Assembly: GCA_965153455.1 (NCBI GenBank)
Contig: OZ234493.1
Coordinates: 30,122,213 to 30,186,212, forward strand
DNA: 64,000 bases
Source of the DNA: Sphagnum compactum
Taxonomy: Eukaryota; Bryophyta; Sphagnopsida; Sphagnales
Direction: 5' to 3'
This document shows positions 36,530 to 48,185 of the stretch, piece after piece (position 1 is the first letter of the stretch; each line of letters begins with the position of its first letter). The position numbers and the translations under genes were made by a program. The notes beneath the pieces are model-generated. The model was not told the origin of the DNA and ran no database searches. It was given only the letters and a program-made list of their open reading frames with translations.

Positions 36530-38607
36530 CTTTGTTCCTAAGCACCCCCATTGCTACTACATATATTTTCATTGCTCTTACATGTACATGAACGTAATCT
36601 TGGGTGACAATGGAAAAATTATTGACCGAAACATCACAAAAGACTTTAAAATGTTTACGTTGGTAACCAATCATAGGATCAAAATACATCACGAAGAGAT
36701 GAACTTGAGATATTTTTATAACTACCACAAAATCATAAATGAAAACATCCCTTCCTTGAACAAATTTGATGAAAACATTAAAGATTTCCAACAATGGCAA
36801 CAAACAACACAAGGCTAAACATGTGTGAATATCACAAAAAAGGTCAAGATTCAACCTTGCTTAAACAATTTGAAGGGTTGTCTTGTGACATTTCACAATC
36901 AAAATTTTGTTTCATACCCTGACTTGCTTCAAAAGCTCCAACATTGATATCCATTGAGTCTTGACATTTCTCAAGATCTTAAATCTTGTCATTTCCACAA
37001 TTTTAGCAAGTTTATTGAATTCCAAATGTCATCTAAAGGAGTTTGAAAAGTAAAAATATAATGATTGTAACAAACCTTAATACTTGGGCACCATTGGCAA
37101 ATTAAACAAAACTTGCAGAACAAGCTTTGTTTTATGGGCCATAAAGTGTCGCCCCATCATGTAAGGAACATATTTCTCCTTTAGTTGTGATGTCACTCTA
37201 GTGTGGCAACCCTAGAAAAAAAACTTCCATCTACACCAAAACAAATGAACCTTTCCTCTATTCATTTTTAATGAACCTTCCTTGTTGCATAAGGGATTGG
37301 GTTATAATAGGGTCAAGTTGTTTGCAATCCCACTTTCAACAACATGTTAAAAGAGGAAAAAAGAACATGCATTTTTTTCCATGCTTGTATCGTGCATATA
37401 CATGAACTGATATCCAAAACTAATTATCAATGGTAGTCACTTTATTTGCATTTAAAGAGACAAACTTACCTCCAACCACAAATAAGGGTTTCCAATCAAA
37501 TTTAGTTTATTAGGATTTTGCAAGATTACCAATAGTCTAGAAAGTCCATAATTTATTGAAATGGAAAATTTGATAAACATTGATTTGTCAAAAATGACAT
37601 TACTACCCAACATAACATTTGCCAATTATAAATTTTTAGAAAACGCATGCTTTTGCTTTTAACTTTCCCCTAGTTAATCAAATTGCAACACATGTTATAA
37701 TTTGAAAAGTTGTAATTTTTGGGTTTAGGTATTTTTCTTGCCTCCTACTTTCAAATGGACAATTTTCATCCCCAAAACATCAAATATTCACATTAAAAAT
37801 TATGGAAAAGGAAAACTATGGACTCCGCAAGTGCCACTTTTGGTCCACCTTAGGGTGCATTCACCCTTTTGAGTTTTTTTCAAAACTTGTTTATACATAC
37901 AATCTACCATTTCCCAACCTACCCCATCATATTAATGTTTCATGGGATTGTTGGGAACATTTAATTGCACAAACAATTTCTACATGGTTGTATATTTTGT
38001 CATAAGGTGGCCACAATCGAACAAATGAAAAATCAAAGCAAGTTGAACAAGTTTTTTCTTCCTATCAATCTAGGTTGCATTATGAATGATTTGTTACAAC
38101 ATTATTTCAAGACCTTTGGCTATTTTTCAAAAAATAGTGTTTTCCTTTTTTCACCCTTAACATGGCTACCAAAGTCTTATGATGACTTGCATGTTTCCAT
38201 AGAAAATCTAGTTTGGGAACAAAGAGCTTATTTCTACCCTCAATCTAAATGCAAACCTTGCATGCATTGAACTTGAATGATTTTGCCATTAAAACCTAAA
38301 ACAAACTTTGCCCAAAGTAGTTTTATAGCCCATATATCTTGGAAATGAGTATTCAACTTGTAGGTTTTTTTAATCTTTTTTTGGATTTCAATGTTATCTT
38401 TTGCAACAACAAGGTTTAAGATTGTGCAATCAAATTACATAATAGAAGGAACATCCATAGGAATTGCATTAGAATAATCAACAACAAAAACAACATCCAT
38501 GGGGACAAATGCACTAGAAGAAGCAACATCAAATTGGGGGGTTTTGTTCCCAAATAAAAATTTAAACTTAAAGTTCTTAGGGGGTTGAAGTTTTGATGCG
38601 GTTTCAT
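36530..38607 (-). pseudogene. Decayed hAT-family transposase (copy 2)
   Basis: On the minus strand, a PPKNFKFKFLF start near 38580 resembles the start of copy 1. Near 36960 it reads KILRNVKTQWISML, and near 36810-36670 CLALCCLLPLLEIFNVFIKF, the same blocks as in copy 1 and in plant hAT transposases. It stops before the dimerisation domain, next to the repeat at 36358-36520. Multiple stops and frame changes are present. Confidence 0.7.
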
Positions 38608-38992
38608 GAGATTAGGGACTTAGGGCATACATAATGTGGAAAAAACTTACAACATACACAACAAAGAACTTAAGGCATACAAAATGTGAAAAAAACTAAT
38701 GGAATACACAATGTGAAAGGAACTAAAGGTTTTGAACATAAATGAATCTTGCTTCATCCATGCCGCATGGTGTGATGATCGATCTTGGTTGCGAGTAACT
38801 ACCTTTTGTTGCACAAAGATCACAAAAGTTTGGTGCCACAAAATTGTGAACAAAAATTAACATTGCCAAGCATTGATGAACACTTTGTAATTGACAATGG
38901 AGTTTTAATGTTTGTTCATAAGTTAAACATCACGAACAAAAAAGTAAAACCAAAAAGAAAATCACAAATTGAATTGCAAAATTGACTTGAGT

Positions 38993-39123
38993 GTGATGAC
39001 ATTTTTTATTGACATAACTTGTTAATGACTATGAGCATGATGATATTTTTTATTGATGTAACTTGTGATTGATTACAAGCATGATGACATTTTCAATCAA
39101 CATATTTGTGAATGACTATGGGA
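38993..39123 (+). repeat. Three-copy tandem repeat, period about 44 bp
   Basis: GCATGATGACATTTTTTATT, GACATAACTTGTTAATGACT-like units repeat three times with growing divergence and end one or two bases before the Helitron 5' end. A separate looser repeat of CATACA-AATGTGRAAAAAACT lies at about 38626-38725. Confidence 0.75.
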
Positions 39124-39124
39124 A

Positions 39125-40153
39125 TCTTATATATTAATTCAGTTAGTCTGTGCATGCGTCTGTCTGACACGACAATTCTGCCATAGAAAATGCAGAACCG
39201 GCCTCTGCATTTTCTATGGCAAAACCGGGCAATGCACAGACAGTAACTTACCCGGTACTTTACCGGTTTTCACAGTCATTGCTAACACAAGTACAATTCG
39301 CCTTTTGGTACTTATTACCCTCTTCCTTAATTTACTATTTTTCATCAGCTATTTTTACGTTTATTGTCCAACTTTACTTTTACCGTCCAAACATTTCCTT
39401 CGCAAATTATTGCTTCTCCTTGGTACTTGCTCTCTACGGCTATAGCAAATTGTAATGACATTCTTTAATACAGGGGAAATAGCCAAAATTTTCAATAATT
39501 GTCTACAAAACGAAATGACTCTTAAGATTTCTTTTTCTTTCATATTTTGAATATGGTTGTGGATGATAGCCAAGTGAGCAACGTCAGGAAATTAGGGGGG
39601 GAAAAAAAAAAACATTGTATCAGTCCATTTTCTCTCCAAAATACATTCAGAGTTAATGATTTTCTCCAAAAAGATTTAACCCAAAAATTGGGAAATTTTC
39701 CTATAAATGTGCATATCTAGAGTAACTTCAACTAGTTTTGCTAGATTTTTGGGCGAAAAAACTCCAATTTTTTATTTCCAAAAAGTGGAAAAATAAGTAG
39801 TGTGTCTGTCACAATAAATAAATAAAATAAAATAAAATAAAAGCTGCTTTGCGCCTTTGTGTGTGTCTCTTTTGGTTTAAAGAAACCAGGGGACTTCATA
39901 GTGTCCAAAGGTCACGGGCAATGCATTTTCTATGACAGAATTGGGTCGTGGTGGCGGCGAGACACACGCCAGCCATCGATCGCATCGTCACCACCGACAG
40001 GGGAACGGGGGGGGGGATCAACGGGTTAAAGAATCGAAGTGGAAAATGCGAAGGACGGGGGGGGGTCGACGAGGTAAAGAACCGGAGTGGGCAATGGGAA
40101 GGACTGAGCGGGGGGGAGCTCGACGGGTGCATTATGCACCGGGTTCACACTAG
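39125..40153 (+). mobile_element. Non-autonomous Helitron, 1029 bp
   Basis: 5' end TCTTATATATTAATTCAGTT; 3' end CTAG (40150-40153), preceded after nine bases by the hairpin GGTGCA-TTA-TGCACC (40126-40140). The left flanking base is A (39124) and the right is T (40154), the host AT dinucleotide into which Helitrons insert without duplication. There are no terminal inverted repeats and no Rep/helicase coding, so it is non-autonomous. Near the 5' end is a perfect 16-bp hairpin, CCATAGAAAATGCAGA and its complement (39181-39219). A third, inverted copy of the core with its CACGAC-AATTCTG flank is at about 39918-39956. An (AAATA)n stretch lies at about 39812-39840. Confidence 0.8.
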
Positions 40154-41925
40154 TTTAAATGTAATTGTCAATCCACTCAAGAATTAGGATCAATCAATTT
40201 CCAAGGCATCTAGGAATCTTGAGAGCAATTTGTGGAATCACAAGTGTAGATGTGAACTATTTGTAGATTTGTCAATTAGGATAATGAGTGACTTGGGAAT
40301 CATGACTTGTGAAGTAGTTGGCTATGAACAAATGTTGACAATCCCATTCAAGATTGATCCTAATGGATTCCGACAATCTAGTGTCAATGCATTTATCAAG
40401 ATCTAGACACATAATCCCAAAAACCACCACCAAACTCCCAAATATCATCAAAATTTATAATCATGATGATCAATTAGACTATTGACACAACACACAAGAA
40501 CCCAAAGGCCAAAACACACACATTTGAAAACCTAATAATAACTTGTCACTCTAAACATAACAAAACAAAGTCATAGACTTGGGTAGGAAGTTGAGTCTTG
40601 GAAGCTAGAACCTTGAAATGTTAAACTTTGAAGGTTCAACAACTAACACCACTCAAACACAAAGATAATGTGATGTTTGGTTTTTGGAAATTACTTTGAC
40701 ATTTATTATTTGGAGGTGATATTGCATGGCAAATTGCAATGTTCAAACTGTTCAACTTTCAAGTTTCAACATCACCGTTGCAAAATTTAGAATTTAGACC
40801 TTCAAAGTACAAGACTCCAAGCTCATCGCTTCAGAATTGGCATTGCACAATGATAGCATGTTGCAACTCCATTACTCCAACTCAATTTGTTGAGGAATTT
40901 GTAAAATCTACATTTTTAATGAATTGCAAGCATTGAATAACATAATGTTTAAACATACAATGATAATATTGGTGAACATTACAAAAATCAAAGCGGCAAA
41001 GGTGGGGACAACAAATTGTGATATGCGAAGACATGAGGTGAACTTTTTTAGGAGTAATAAAATAGTGAGAATAGAGGATGTAGAAAGGCATCGCACTATG
41101 CAATCTTAAGTTTTTGACATGATGATTTAGCCTCTTCACCTTGAGCCATCTACAATTCAACTAATGCCAAGAAATGTACGATGAAACATTAGTGGCAATC
41201 GCCCATCAACAATTCATATGGATTTGGCAAATGATTTCACTTTTTAAAAAAAATCCATGCTTACAATTTGCAGGCCTTTTAATTTATGGGCATTTTGACA
41301 AAATTTCACACAAAAAAAACAATGGCTTGAACTCCAAAAGGTTTGGACCATGTTGATTGGTTATTGGGTTTTCATAACTAACCATTTGTTACTTCTTTTT
41401 TTTTTACCACGCCAAATATCAATTAGTTTTTTTGAACAATCAATTATCAGTTTCATTGTCAAAGAACCATCAATTATACTACCTAGATAGGTTTGTATTT
41501 GTATTTTCATTTCCGTTCTTTTTCCTATCATGAACATGTTTAAGGTTTTAGGATTGGAATTTTTCATTCAAGTGGATCACCCTACCTTGAATGAAATTCC
41601 AATCATATGGGTGGGTCATTAAAATTTGAAAATTCAATACCTGACCCATAAGGGTCTTGTCGGTTCTTGGAATGATATGTACAAAGTGAATAGGTTATCA
41701 ACTTGGTCTTCAAAATAAATCAATAACTGATTGGTAGGTTATCAATAGTTGGGTTGATAGCTAGATTGATAACTGGGCGTTTTCTTGATAACCAGCCAAC
41801 ATTGGTTCGGACTCCACCTCTGGGATAAAATAAAATAGAATGTCCAAAGCAAAAGAAAAACATTGAAATTCCATAAACCTAAAAACCTCTTAGAATTTGT
41901 TTAGTGTATTTGGTGATCACATTAC
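40154..41925. other. AT-rich region without supported gene
   Basis: No exon structure was seen. At 41690-41800 the words TATCAA and GATAACT recur many times in a short stretch, suggesting a decayed simple repeat. Confidence 0.45.
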
Positions 41926-41929
41926 AAAA

Positions 41930-43110
41930 ATTCAATTCTGACGCACTCCCAAGTTCCTAGTGGACCCACTTGAGGGTCCAAGTATGTGGCAATGCGGAAG
42001 GAGTTGGAACTTGGAGCACGCTCCCGACTTCTAGCACTAGAGGGGGGTGAGAGGGGTGTGCTAGAAGTCCCTGGATAGACTAGGAAGAGTTGACAAGCTT
42101 TACTCACTCACACGGGCCTGCATGAAACCACACAAAGTGGTTAGAATTCATTCTGGGTCCTTTTGGTGTTGGGACAGCCACGGGTGAACTCGAACTCACT
42201 TTGACACACCACACCCCGGGCTCGGGAGTAAGCCACCACCTTACTCCCTTATAGTATACTCTGTGACTCGTCGCGGGGGTGGCATCCAAATGGCCTTTTT
42301 GTCCCGGGACTCCCGCGTGGGAGTCCCGAAATCGTGCAACTTTGGACTCCCGCGACTTTGAAGCCTCATAACTTTCGGAGCAGACCTCCAATTGAGTTGC
42401 CGTCTAAAGAAAAGTTGTAGGTCTCGTCAAGACCTTTCCAATGGTATGTCGCACGTTTTCTGCAGCCAAGTATTTTGGGTCGATTCCCGACTTTTAGTGG
42501 TCGGGAGTCAAAATTGGCGGACTCCCGGGAGTTCGACTCCCGGGCCTTCTTTTGGCCATAACTTGTGTTTCAGATGTCCAAATGAGCAATGCGAGCCCAT
42601 TTTAGACATCTACACTTCAAGAGCTTTCCATTGATAAAGAGCGCAACAAGCCATTGAGTTTTGACCCCTCAAAACGCTCTCTGAAGTTTCGAGAGTCCTT
42701 TTGGGACTCCACTCTCACCAACTCCCAACATGGGAGTTCACTTGGGAGTGTGAGGGTTCACTCCCTCACACTCTTTGCACTCCCGGGAGCATGTGATATG
42801 ACTCCCGGGTCTACTTATAGGCCCGCACACTTGCGACCCCCTTGCCTTGGTCGCGAGCCAAGGCTAGGGTTGCGACAAATTCTATCTCCACCAAGAGACT
42901 ACACTCATTGAAATGCTCACCTCTCTTAATTATTTTGCCCTGGTGGGTATCACAAGGCAAAATAAAACGTACCAGGTTTCGACCATTTTTTAGCTTTGGT
43001 AATGCCCTCAGAACGGGGTGTTCCCAAAGTAAGGTAACATGGGAACTTACTTTGGGATCACACTGCTCCGAGGGTGGTGGGTATTGTACATGTACCCAAT
43101 GGGCCATCAG
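41930..43110 (+). mobile_element. GC- and CpG-rich LTR-like block
   Basis: Sharply richer in G+C than its surroundings, with many ACTCCCGGGAGT-type palindromes (for example 42520-42545, 42778-42812). It contains two CATAACTT ... TTTCCAWTG modules (42366-42444 and 42553-42637), wording common in plant Gypsy LTRs, and a TATA-like CTTATAGG at about 42814. A segment with TTTTGCCCTGGTGGGTATCA follows (about 42931). Ends and target duplication could not be set, so the LTR label is inference. Confidence 0.45.
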
Positions 43111-43920
43111 ATGTTTGAGGAAGTTAACTTGACATAGTTGTTTTCAATCCTCTTGGGCTTGTTCCTTCTTCTTCCAAAACTTGAAGTCAGATTAGGTCTT
43201 GCAAGGGTTGGGTCATATATCTAAACTGAGTTTCACCTCGCGCTCTCTCAAACATGCTCAACCATGTTTGAGTTACATAAACAATTGAATGATAACATTT
43301 TTAGAGTTTCATGGTGAAGTTTTGCCTATCTAAAGTGTGCTCAAATGTTAGACCTCATGATTTAAACAAACTTGTCACACAAATGACATGCACCAAGTTC
43401 CAACACAATGAATTAAATTGAATTGAATGGTATTAATACATTGAGGGTTGGTGGGGGAACCGTTGTGCGGTCCAACTGAATAGAGAGGTACCTGATGAAA
43501 GCATGACGCTGGGGATGGGCAAGGGTCATGCTGAGCAAACACATGATGACTACAAATTGACGACTATTGTACCCCTAAAGAACTAAGAAATCTCCTTTGT
43601 TTATGTATTGGACTTTTTAAGCATGTCCACAGGTTCCCTATTTAGGGGGTCCACATCAGTTTTTTACCAAATCAAACATACAGTAGAGTTATCTGGAAAG
43701 TCACCCTCTCTTCATCCTGTCTTTGGGCCTGCTTTCACCCCTTATCCCCTCTTTCAGTGGTATCCACAAAGTAAGGAAAATTTATTAAATCTCCGTATGA
43801 AATGCTGAAACTCAGCATTTACTGCATAAGGTTCGAAACTAATTATAGTAGTCCTACAGGTAGGAGCAGTGAAAAGATATGTAGCAGCAGTGGAGGCGCT
43901 CAGGAAAATGGAAAGACAGG

Positions 43921-44087
43921 ATGAAACTCAATTCACCACCAAAATTGGTAGCAAAACTAATTTGGGTACCAGTTATTTCGTTCTGTAAAATTTTCATTCC
44001 CAGTTATGTGTTTGATGCCCTATTATGCTGAAACTGGCTGTTCTCGCCCCCTAATAGTGCGACTTTACCGATAACTCTAGTGTTAAT
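43921..44087 (-). repeat. GGGGGCGAGAAC repeat family, minus copy
   Basis: Reverse complement of the family member at 36358-36520; see that entry for the shared words. No coding frame is conserved between the copies. Confidence 0.75.
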
Positions 44088-44790
44088 TATTCCCCTCATC
44101 CTGACCCAATAACATGGATGATACCTAAATGTCACCCCTTGGGCCAAGTCAAAGAGAGTCATTTCCCCTCTTAGAAGGTGGAATCCTGCAAGTTTTTTCA
44201 GTGAAAACTGTTTGAGACACCAACAAAAGTTTTCATTTGAAGGCTTCAACTGGTTTTGGTTTCTAGTGAAATTTCTCCAGTCACAAAATCTTTATAATAT
44301 TAAATGCAAAACTTGTCTTTGATGTTTTTAATCACCCACATTTTAAAATAAACAATAATAAATATCACCACAAGTCTGCATTAGTTTTCAGTAGGTAGCC
44401 AACAATATACAAGGATGGATGATTCATTCTTTTGCTTTCACATCATCATCATGTTTGCAACAAATTTGGATAAATATTTCTTACAGATAGTTGCAACTTT
44501 AACTACATCACAATAAATTAGTAAATAACTAAATAAATGAAAATTCAATTAAAACACTGTTCAAGACTTGTCTAATAAGTTAGAACAGTAGGTATTTTGG
44601 GAGACTACACCCACCAGACTCACAAATGTCAAGGGCCTCACCTCAAAAACCAATTGTACAAGTGCAAGTATATTGTGACTTGGGGAAGTTGGTAAATCAG
44701 CAATGGGTCCTTATTGTCTGCTTCTTTTTTCCGTGACTGCCCAATTGCCCAACCAAGTTGTGTCTGTTGATGGCCAGACACCTCTTGGTG
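44088..44790. other. Intergenic, no gene seen
   Basis: AT-rich sequence with no identifiable exon or delimitable repeat. Confidence 0.5.
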
Positions 44791-44791
44791 C

Positions 44792-44873
44792 TGCCCAGAC
44801 ACAAAAAAAATATTGGGTCTTCTTATGCATGCCCAAAGCGTCGATAACAAGACCCAAATTTTGTGTCTGGGCA
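44792..44873. repeat. 82-base perfect-arm hairpin
   Basis: The outer arms TGCCCAGACACAAAA and TTTTGTGTCTGGGCA are exactly complementary. Inside them TTGGGTCTT and AAGACCCAA pair again, with a five-base bulge on the left arm and a loop of about 27 bases. The shape fits a MITE remnant or a microRNA-precursor-like foldback; expression is unknown. Confidence 0.8.
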
Positions 44874-44879
44874 TCATCC

Positions 44880-45689
44880 ATCCATCTATTTGGGAAATAG
44901 TGAGGTCAAGTTTGAACATAGAAACCCTTTCCTTTCACCCATAGATTGACCAAATTAACTGCAGTTGGATAATGGGTTGGATATAACACATGGAAATATG
45001 TACCCTTACCCTTTTAATTACCCTACAATAACCCTACCCCCCACTAGCAGTATTTTTTTGGTGCGAAAATTTTCCAAAATGAAAAAAATTTAATTAAAAG
45101 AGATGGTTCTTTCACAATATTCTCTTTTTTTGAAAAAAAAATTGTCAAATTTTGGAAAACAAAATATTTTTTTTTTGCCACATTTGGATTCTCATTTTAT
45201 TTTAATAGCATTTTTATAACTAGTTTTAGAAATTATTTAGACATGTTCTAGATTCCTATCTCCATTTAATGATAAACCCCTCCTGGGATACTAGCCATTG
45301 ACACAACATCTGAAAATTGAAAAAAATATCACCACCCATTAGTATGCATTTGAGATTTCCTTTTAAGCAAGGCAAGGGAACATAAAGTGTTGGTAATTTT
45401 GGTACACCTATGTTGAATTAATTTTGGCTCTTGGTTAGGTTTAGCACCTTGTCTAAAATATTTTAGGATTTCAGCACTTCCTATTTAAAATTATTTGACA
45501 CCGGCTAATTTCGAGCAACCCAATCCATTGATCCTTTTACCTAGCTCCTTCATTTACTAGGTCAGTAAAGTGCTACCAAAAGTTGTTATATATATTAGAA
45601 ATAATAATTTAAATACAAAATAAGCATATATATTTAGAATATAAGTCCTACATAGTACTCATTACAAACTTCACTAGCAAACACTAAAC
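44880..45689. other. Intergenic, no gene seen
   Basis: AT-rich DNA with long A and T runs (45050-45175). Nothing identifiable. Confidence 0.5.
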
Positions 45690-46010
45690 ATGAGCCAAAT
45701 TAAATGTGACATTAGTCTCAAAATAGTTGCAAGACAATGCCTAGTAAAAACAATATTTTCAAAAAAACATTATTGTACGTGAACTATGATTAATCTTTTC
45801 ATTATATTTCTTACACAATATTTTCAAGGAAAAAAACGATCTAATGGTTAGAATTTCCCGTTCAACCAAAGGGTACATGGTTTGATTTTTTTTCAAGCTT
45901 TTTTTTTCATGGACAAAAAAACATATGGGCAACTTTTTCAAGCTAGATGCCCCAAGGGAAAGGGGACTTTCTTCAAAGAAAAGGAGACAAAATGGTAGTT
46001 GACCATGTTC
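45690..46010 (+). repeat. Dispersed direct repeat, copy B
   Basis: Diverged partner of 35265-35600, same strand; shared words are listed there. Confidence 0.6.
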
Positions 46011-46089
46011 CTTCACAAACCAACCTTCCTAAGGAGAAGGGGATTACGTTGTTAAGTTGCTCTAGGCAGCAACTTCCCAAATGTTTGAG

Positions 46090-46600
46090 AAGAAAATATA
46101 GGGGGTAAACTTTTTCCAAATCAAACATTTTTTATACCATTACAAAGCTTTCAATGCATAGATATTGAACATGATTGTGCATTTTGTCCCAAGTCTTATT
46201 GCTCCTCAAGAGGACTTGAAAATTTGACCCCTAATTTTTTTATCATAACTTTTAGCTCATAGCCTCAAATCTAAAATGCAATATCACTTTTGATATCTAT
46301 GCTTTGAGAGTTTTCTAATGGTATAAAGAACATTTGATTTGGACAAAGTTTATACTTTATAATTTCTTTTCAAACATTCGGGAACTTGTTTCTTGAGGCA
46401 ATTTAGTCCTTTTCTCCCTCAAGGAAAAGGGAATTTAGAAATTGGACTTTCAACTTTTCTTTACATCATAACTTTTAGTTCATAGCCTAAATTCAAAATG
46501 CAAGATCACTTTTGATATCTACATTTTGAGAGATTTCCAATGGTATTAAAAAAACATTTGATTTGGAAAAAGCTTATCACCTATTTTTTTTTCTCAAACA
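46090..46600. repeat. Tandem plus inverted copies of a CATAACTTTTAG ... CCAATGGTAT module
   Basis: Two direct copies (about 46243-46370 and 46467-46590) contain CATAACTTTTAGYTCATAGC, ATCACTTTTGATATCTA and a CTAATGGTATAAAGAACATT-like end. The last part recurs inverted at about 46090-46170. The same module in diverged form lies in the block at 42.4-42.6 kb. Confidence 0.75.
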
Positions 46601-47880
46601 TTTTTCAAATCACTAACATCCTAGGCTAAAAGTAAAAGATTAACCCAAAATTAACATAAGCCCCAAATATACAACCATGAAAACATTTGTCAAATTTTGG
46701 AAATTGGATTTTTTTACAATATTTTCAATCGAAAGCAAAATAGGGAGGTAGCATTTATCTTGAACATAATAACTATACATAGAGATCCAAGATTGAGTAT
46801 TGATGATAGTAACTATGTAAACTTGGGTTCCTTACAAAGCATGACAAAGGAATAGGCTTGGATAATATTCTTTGATTCAAGCATAATCTCACAAATGAGA
46901 AAAATTAATCCCAACATTGTTAAATGGATTCCAATTTAGGAATTGGAAATTCATGATGTCCTAAATCAATGGGACAAGGTTTGGTACCCAAAACCTTGTT
47001 CAAATTGAACCCTCTTATTCAAAATTACATTTTGCATAAATTGAAGATATGAGACACAAGTTATGGCCAAAATAGAGGTTAGGATCAAATTGGTAGTTCA
47101 ACCCCAAATCATTAAAAGGTTTGATAGAAGGTCAAAATACCTCCGAGGCCCAAAACATGGTAAAGTGTACACAAAAAGTGATTTTAAAATTTTTATCAAG
47201 TATTGTGCATATATGAAAATGAAAATAAAGTCAAAATGGGTGGAAATACATTTAAAAAATAAATTGGACTTGTGTTGAATTAATGAAAATCTATTTGTAA
47301 AAATTAAAAACAAATGAAACCAAAAAGTAAATCAAAAGTAAATTCCAAAAAAGATGAAAAAAAGGTTTGTTGGTACTTTAATGCAAAATACTCAATTGAA
47401 TATGTATGTGTTTGATTAAAATATACAGATGAGTAAATTCTTGAGGCCCATGTCAAAATTTTGTTTTATTTTTTATTTGTAAACTTCATTCATATTTTAC
47501 TAAAGTCCACATTTGTAATAAAATTTCAAAAAGTACTTGTATTTTGAAAATACTACTTTCAACCTATTTGTATAATGGTAAATTTTTAAGTGAATGCATG
47601 ATAGTGAAAACTATCTTGTCTTTGATCAAATATGTAAAAACATTTGACATATAATAACTTTATGTTATGTTTTGTTGTTATTTTCAATCTAGACTTGCAT
47701 CCAACTTTGACAAGGTAAATTTGGTGTTCACTTTATTATGTTTTCACCTTCAAATTGGACTAATTGGAGCATGTCAAATGGAATTTTAAAACTTTTATCA
47801 TGGGTTCGAACTTTGCTTTGAAGAGCTTTGGAATAAAAGTCCATATGTGGGAATAATGAGCTTACAAAGTAACAAGCTTC
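46601..47880. other. AT-rich intergenic region
   Basis: No supported gene. Frames such as 47063-47278 have no recognisable motif and lie in A-rich sequence. Confidence 0.5.
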
Positions 47881-47949
47881 ACAACTTGATATAATTTGGA
47901 AATTTTTTGGTATTCCCATTTCGGAGTCTTGGGAATTTTTGCCATTTTG

Positions 47950-48185
47950 ATGGAGTCCTTATCAAACACGTGAAACACAAGAATTTCCAAAGGATGTGAA
48001 CAAAGCATGACAAAAAAATAGGCCTAATTTTAAGTCCAAATATGGAACACAAAAACCAATGATAAAAACATGAAATGTGCAAAACATAGGTTTAAGGGGA
48101 ATTTTATTATGAAAACATGAAAAAACAAAAACATAATTATGGTGCAAGATTAACCCAAAATTAATGTTGAACAAACTAAAAGTAA
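47950..48185 (-). mobile_element. LTR fragment (minus strand), TTAACT-array family
   Basis: On the minus strand, TTTAGTTTGTTCAACATTAA, TTTTGGGTTAATCTTGCACC and ATAATTATG...TTTTTTCATGTTTTCAT correspond to the R/U5 part of the LTR at 31.8-32.3 kb. The U3 part with the TTAACT array is missing. Confidence 0.55.

Noticed and set aside
36468-36854. Frames on both strands as a separate gene
   Set aside because: The minus strand is decayed hAT copy 2 running into the 36358-36520 repeat; the plus strand is its shadow.
39932-40187. Arg/Gly-rich frames inside the Helitron as a captured gene
   Set aside because: Low-complexity G-rich sequence with no recognisable domain.
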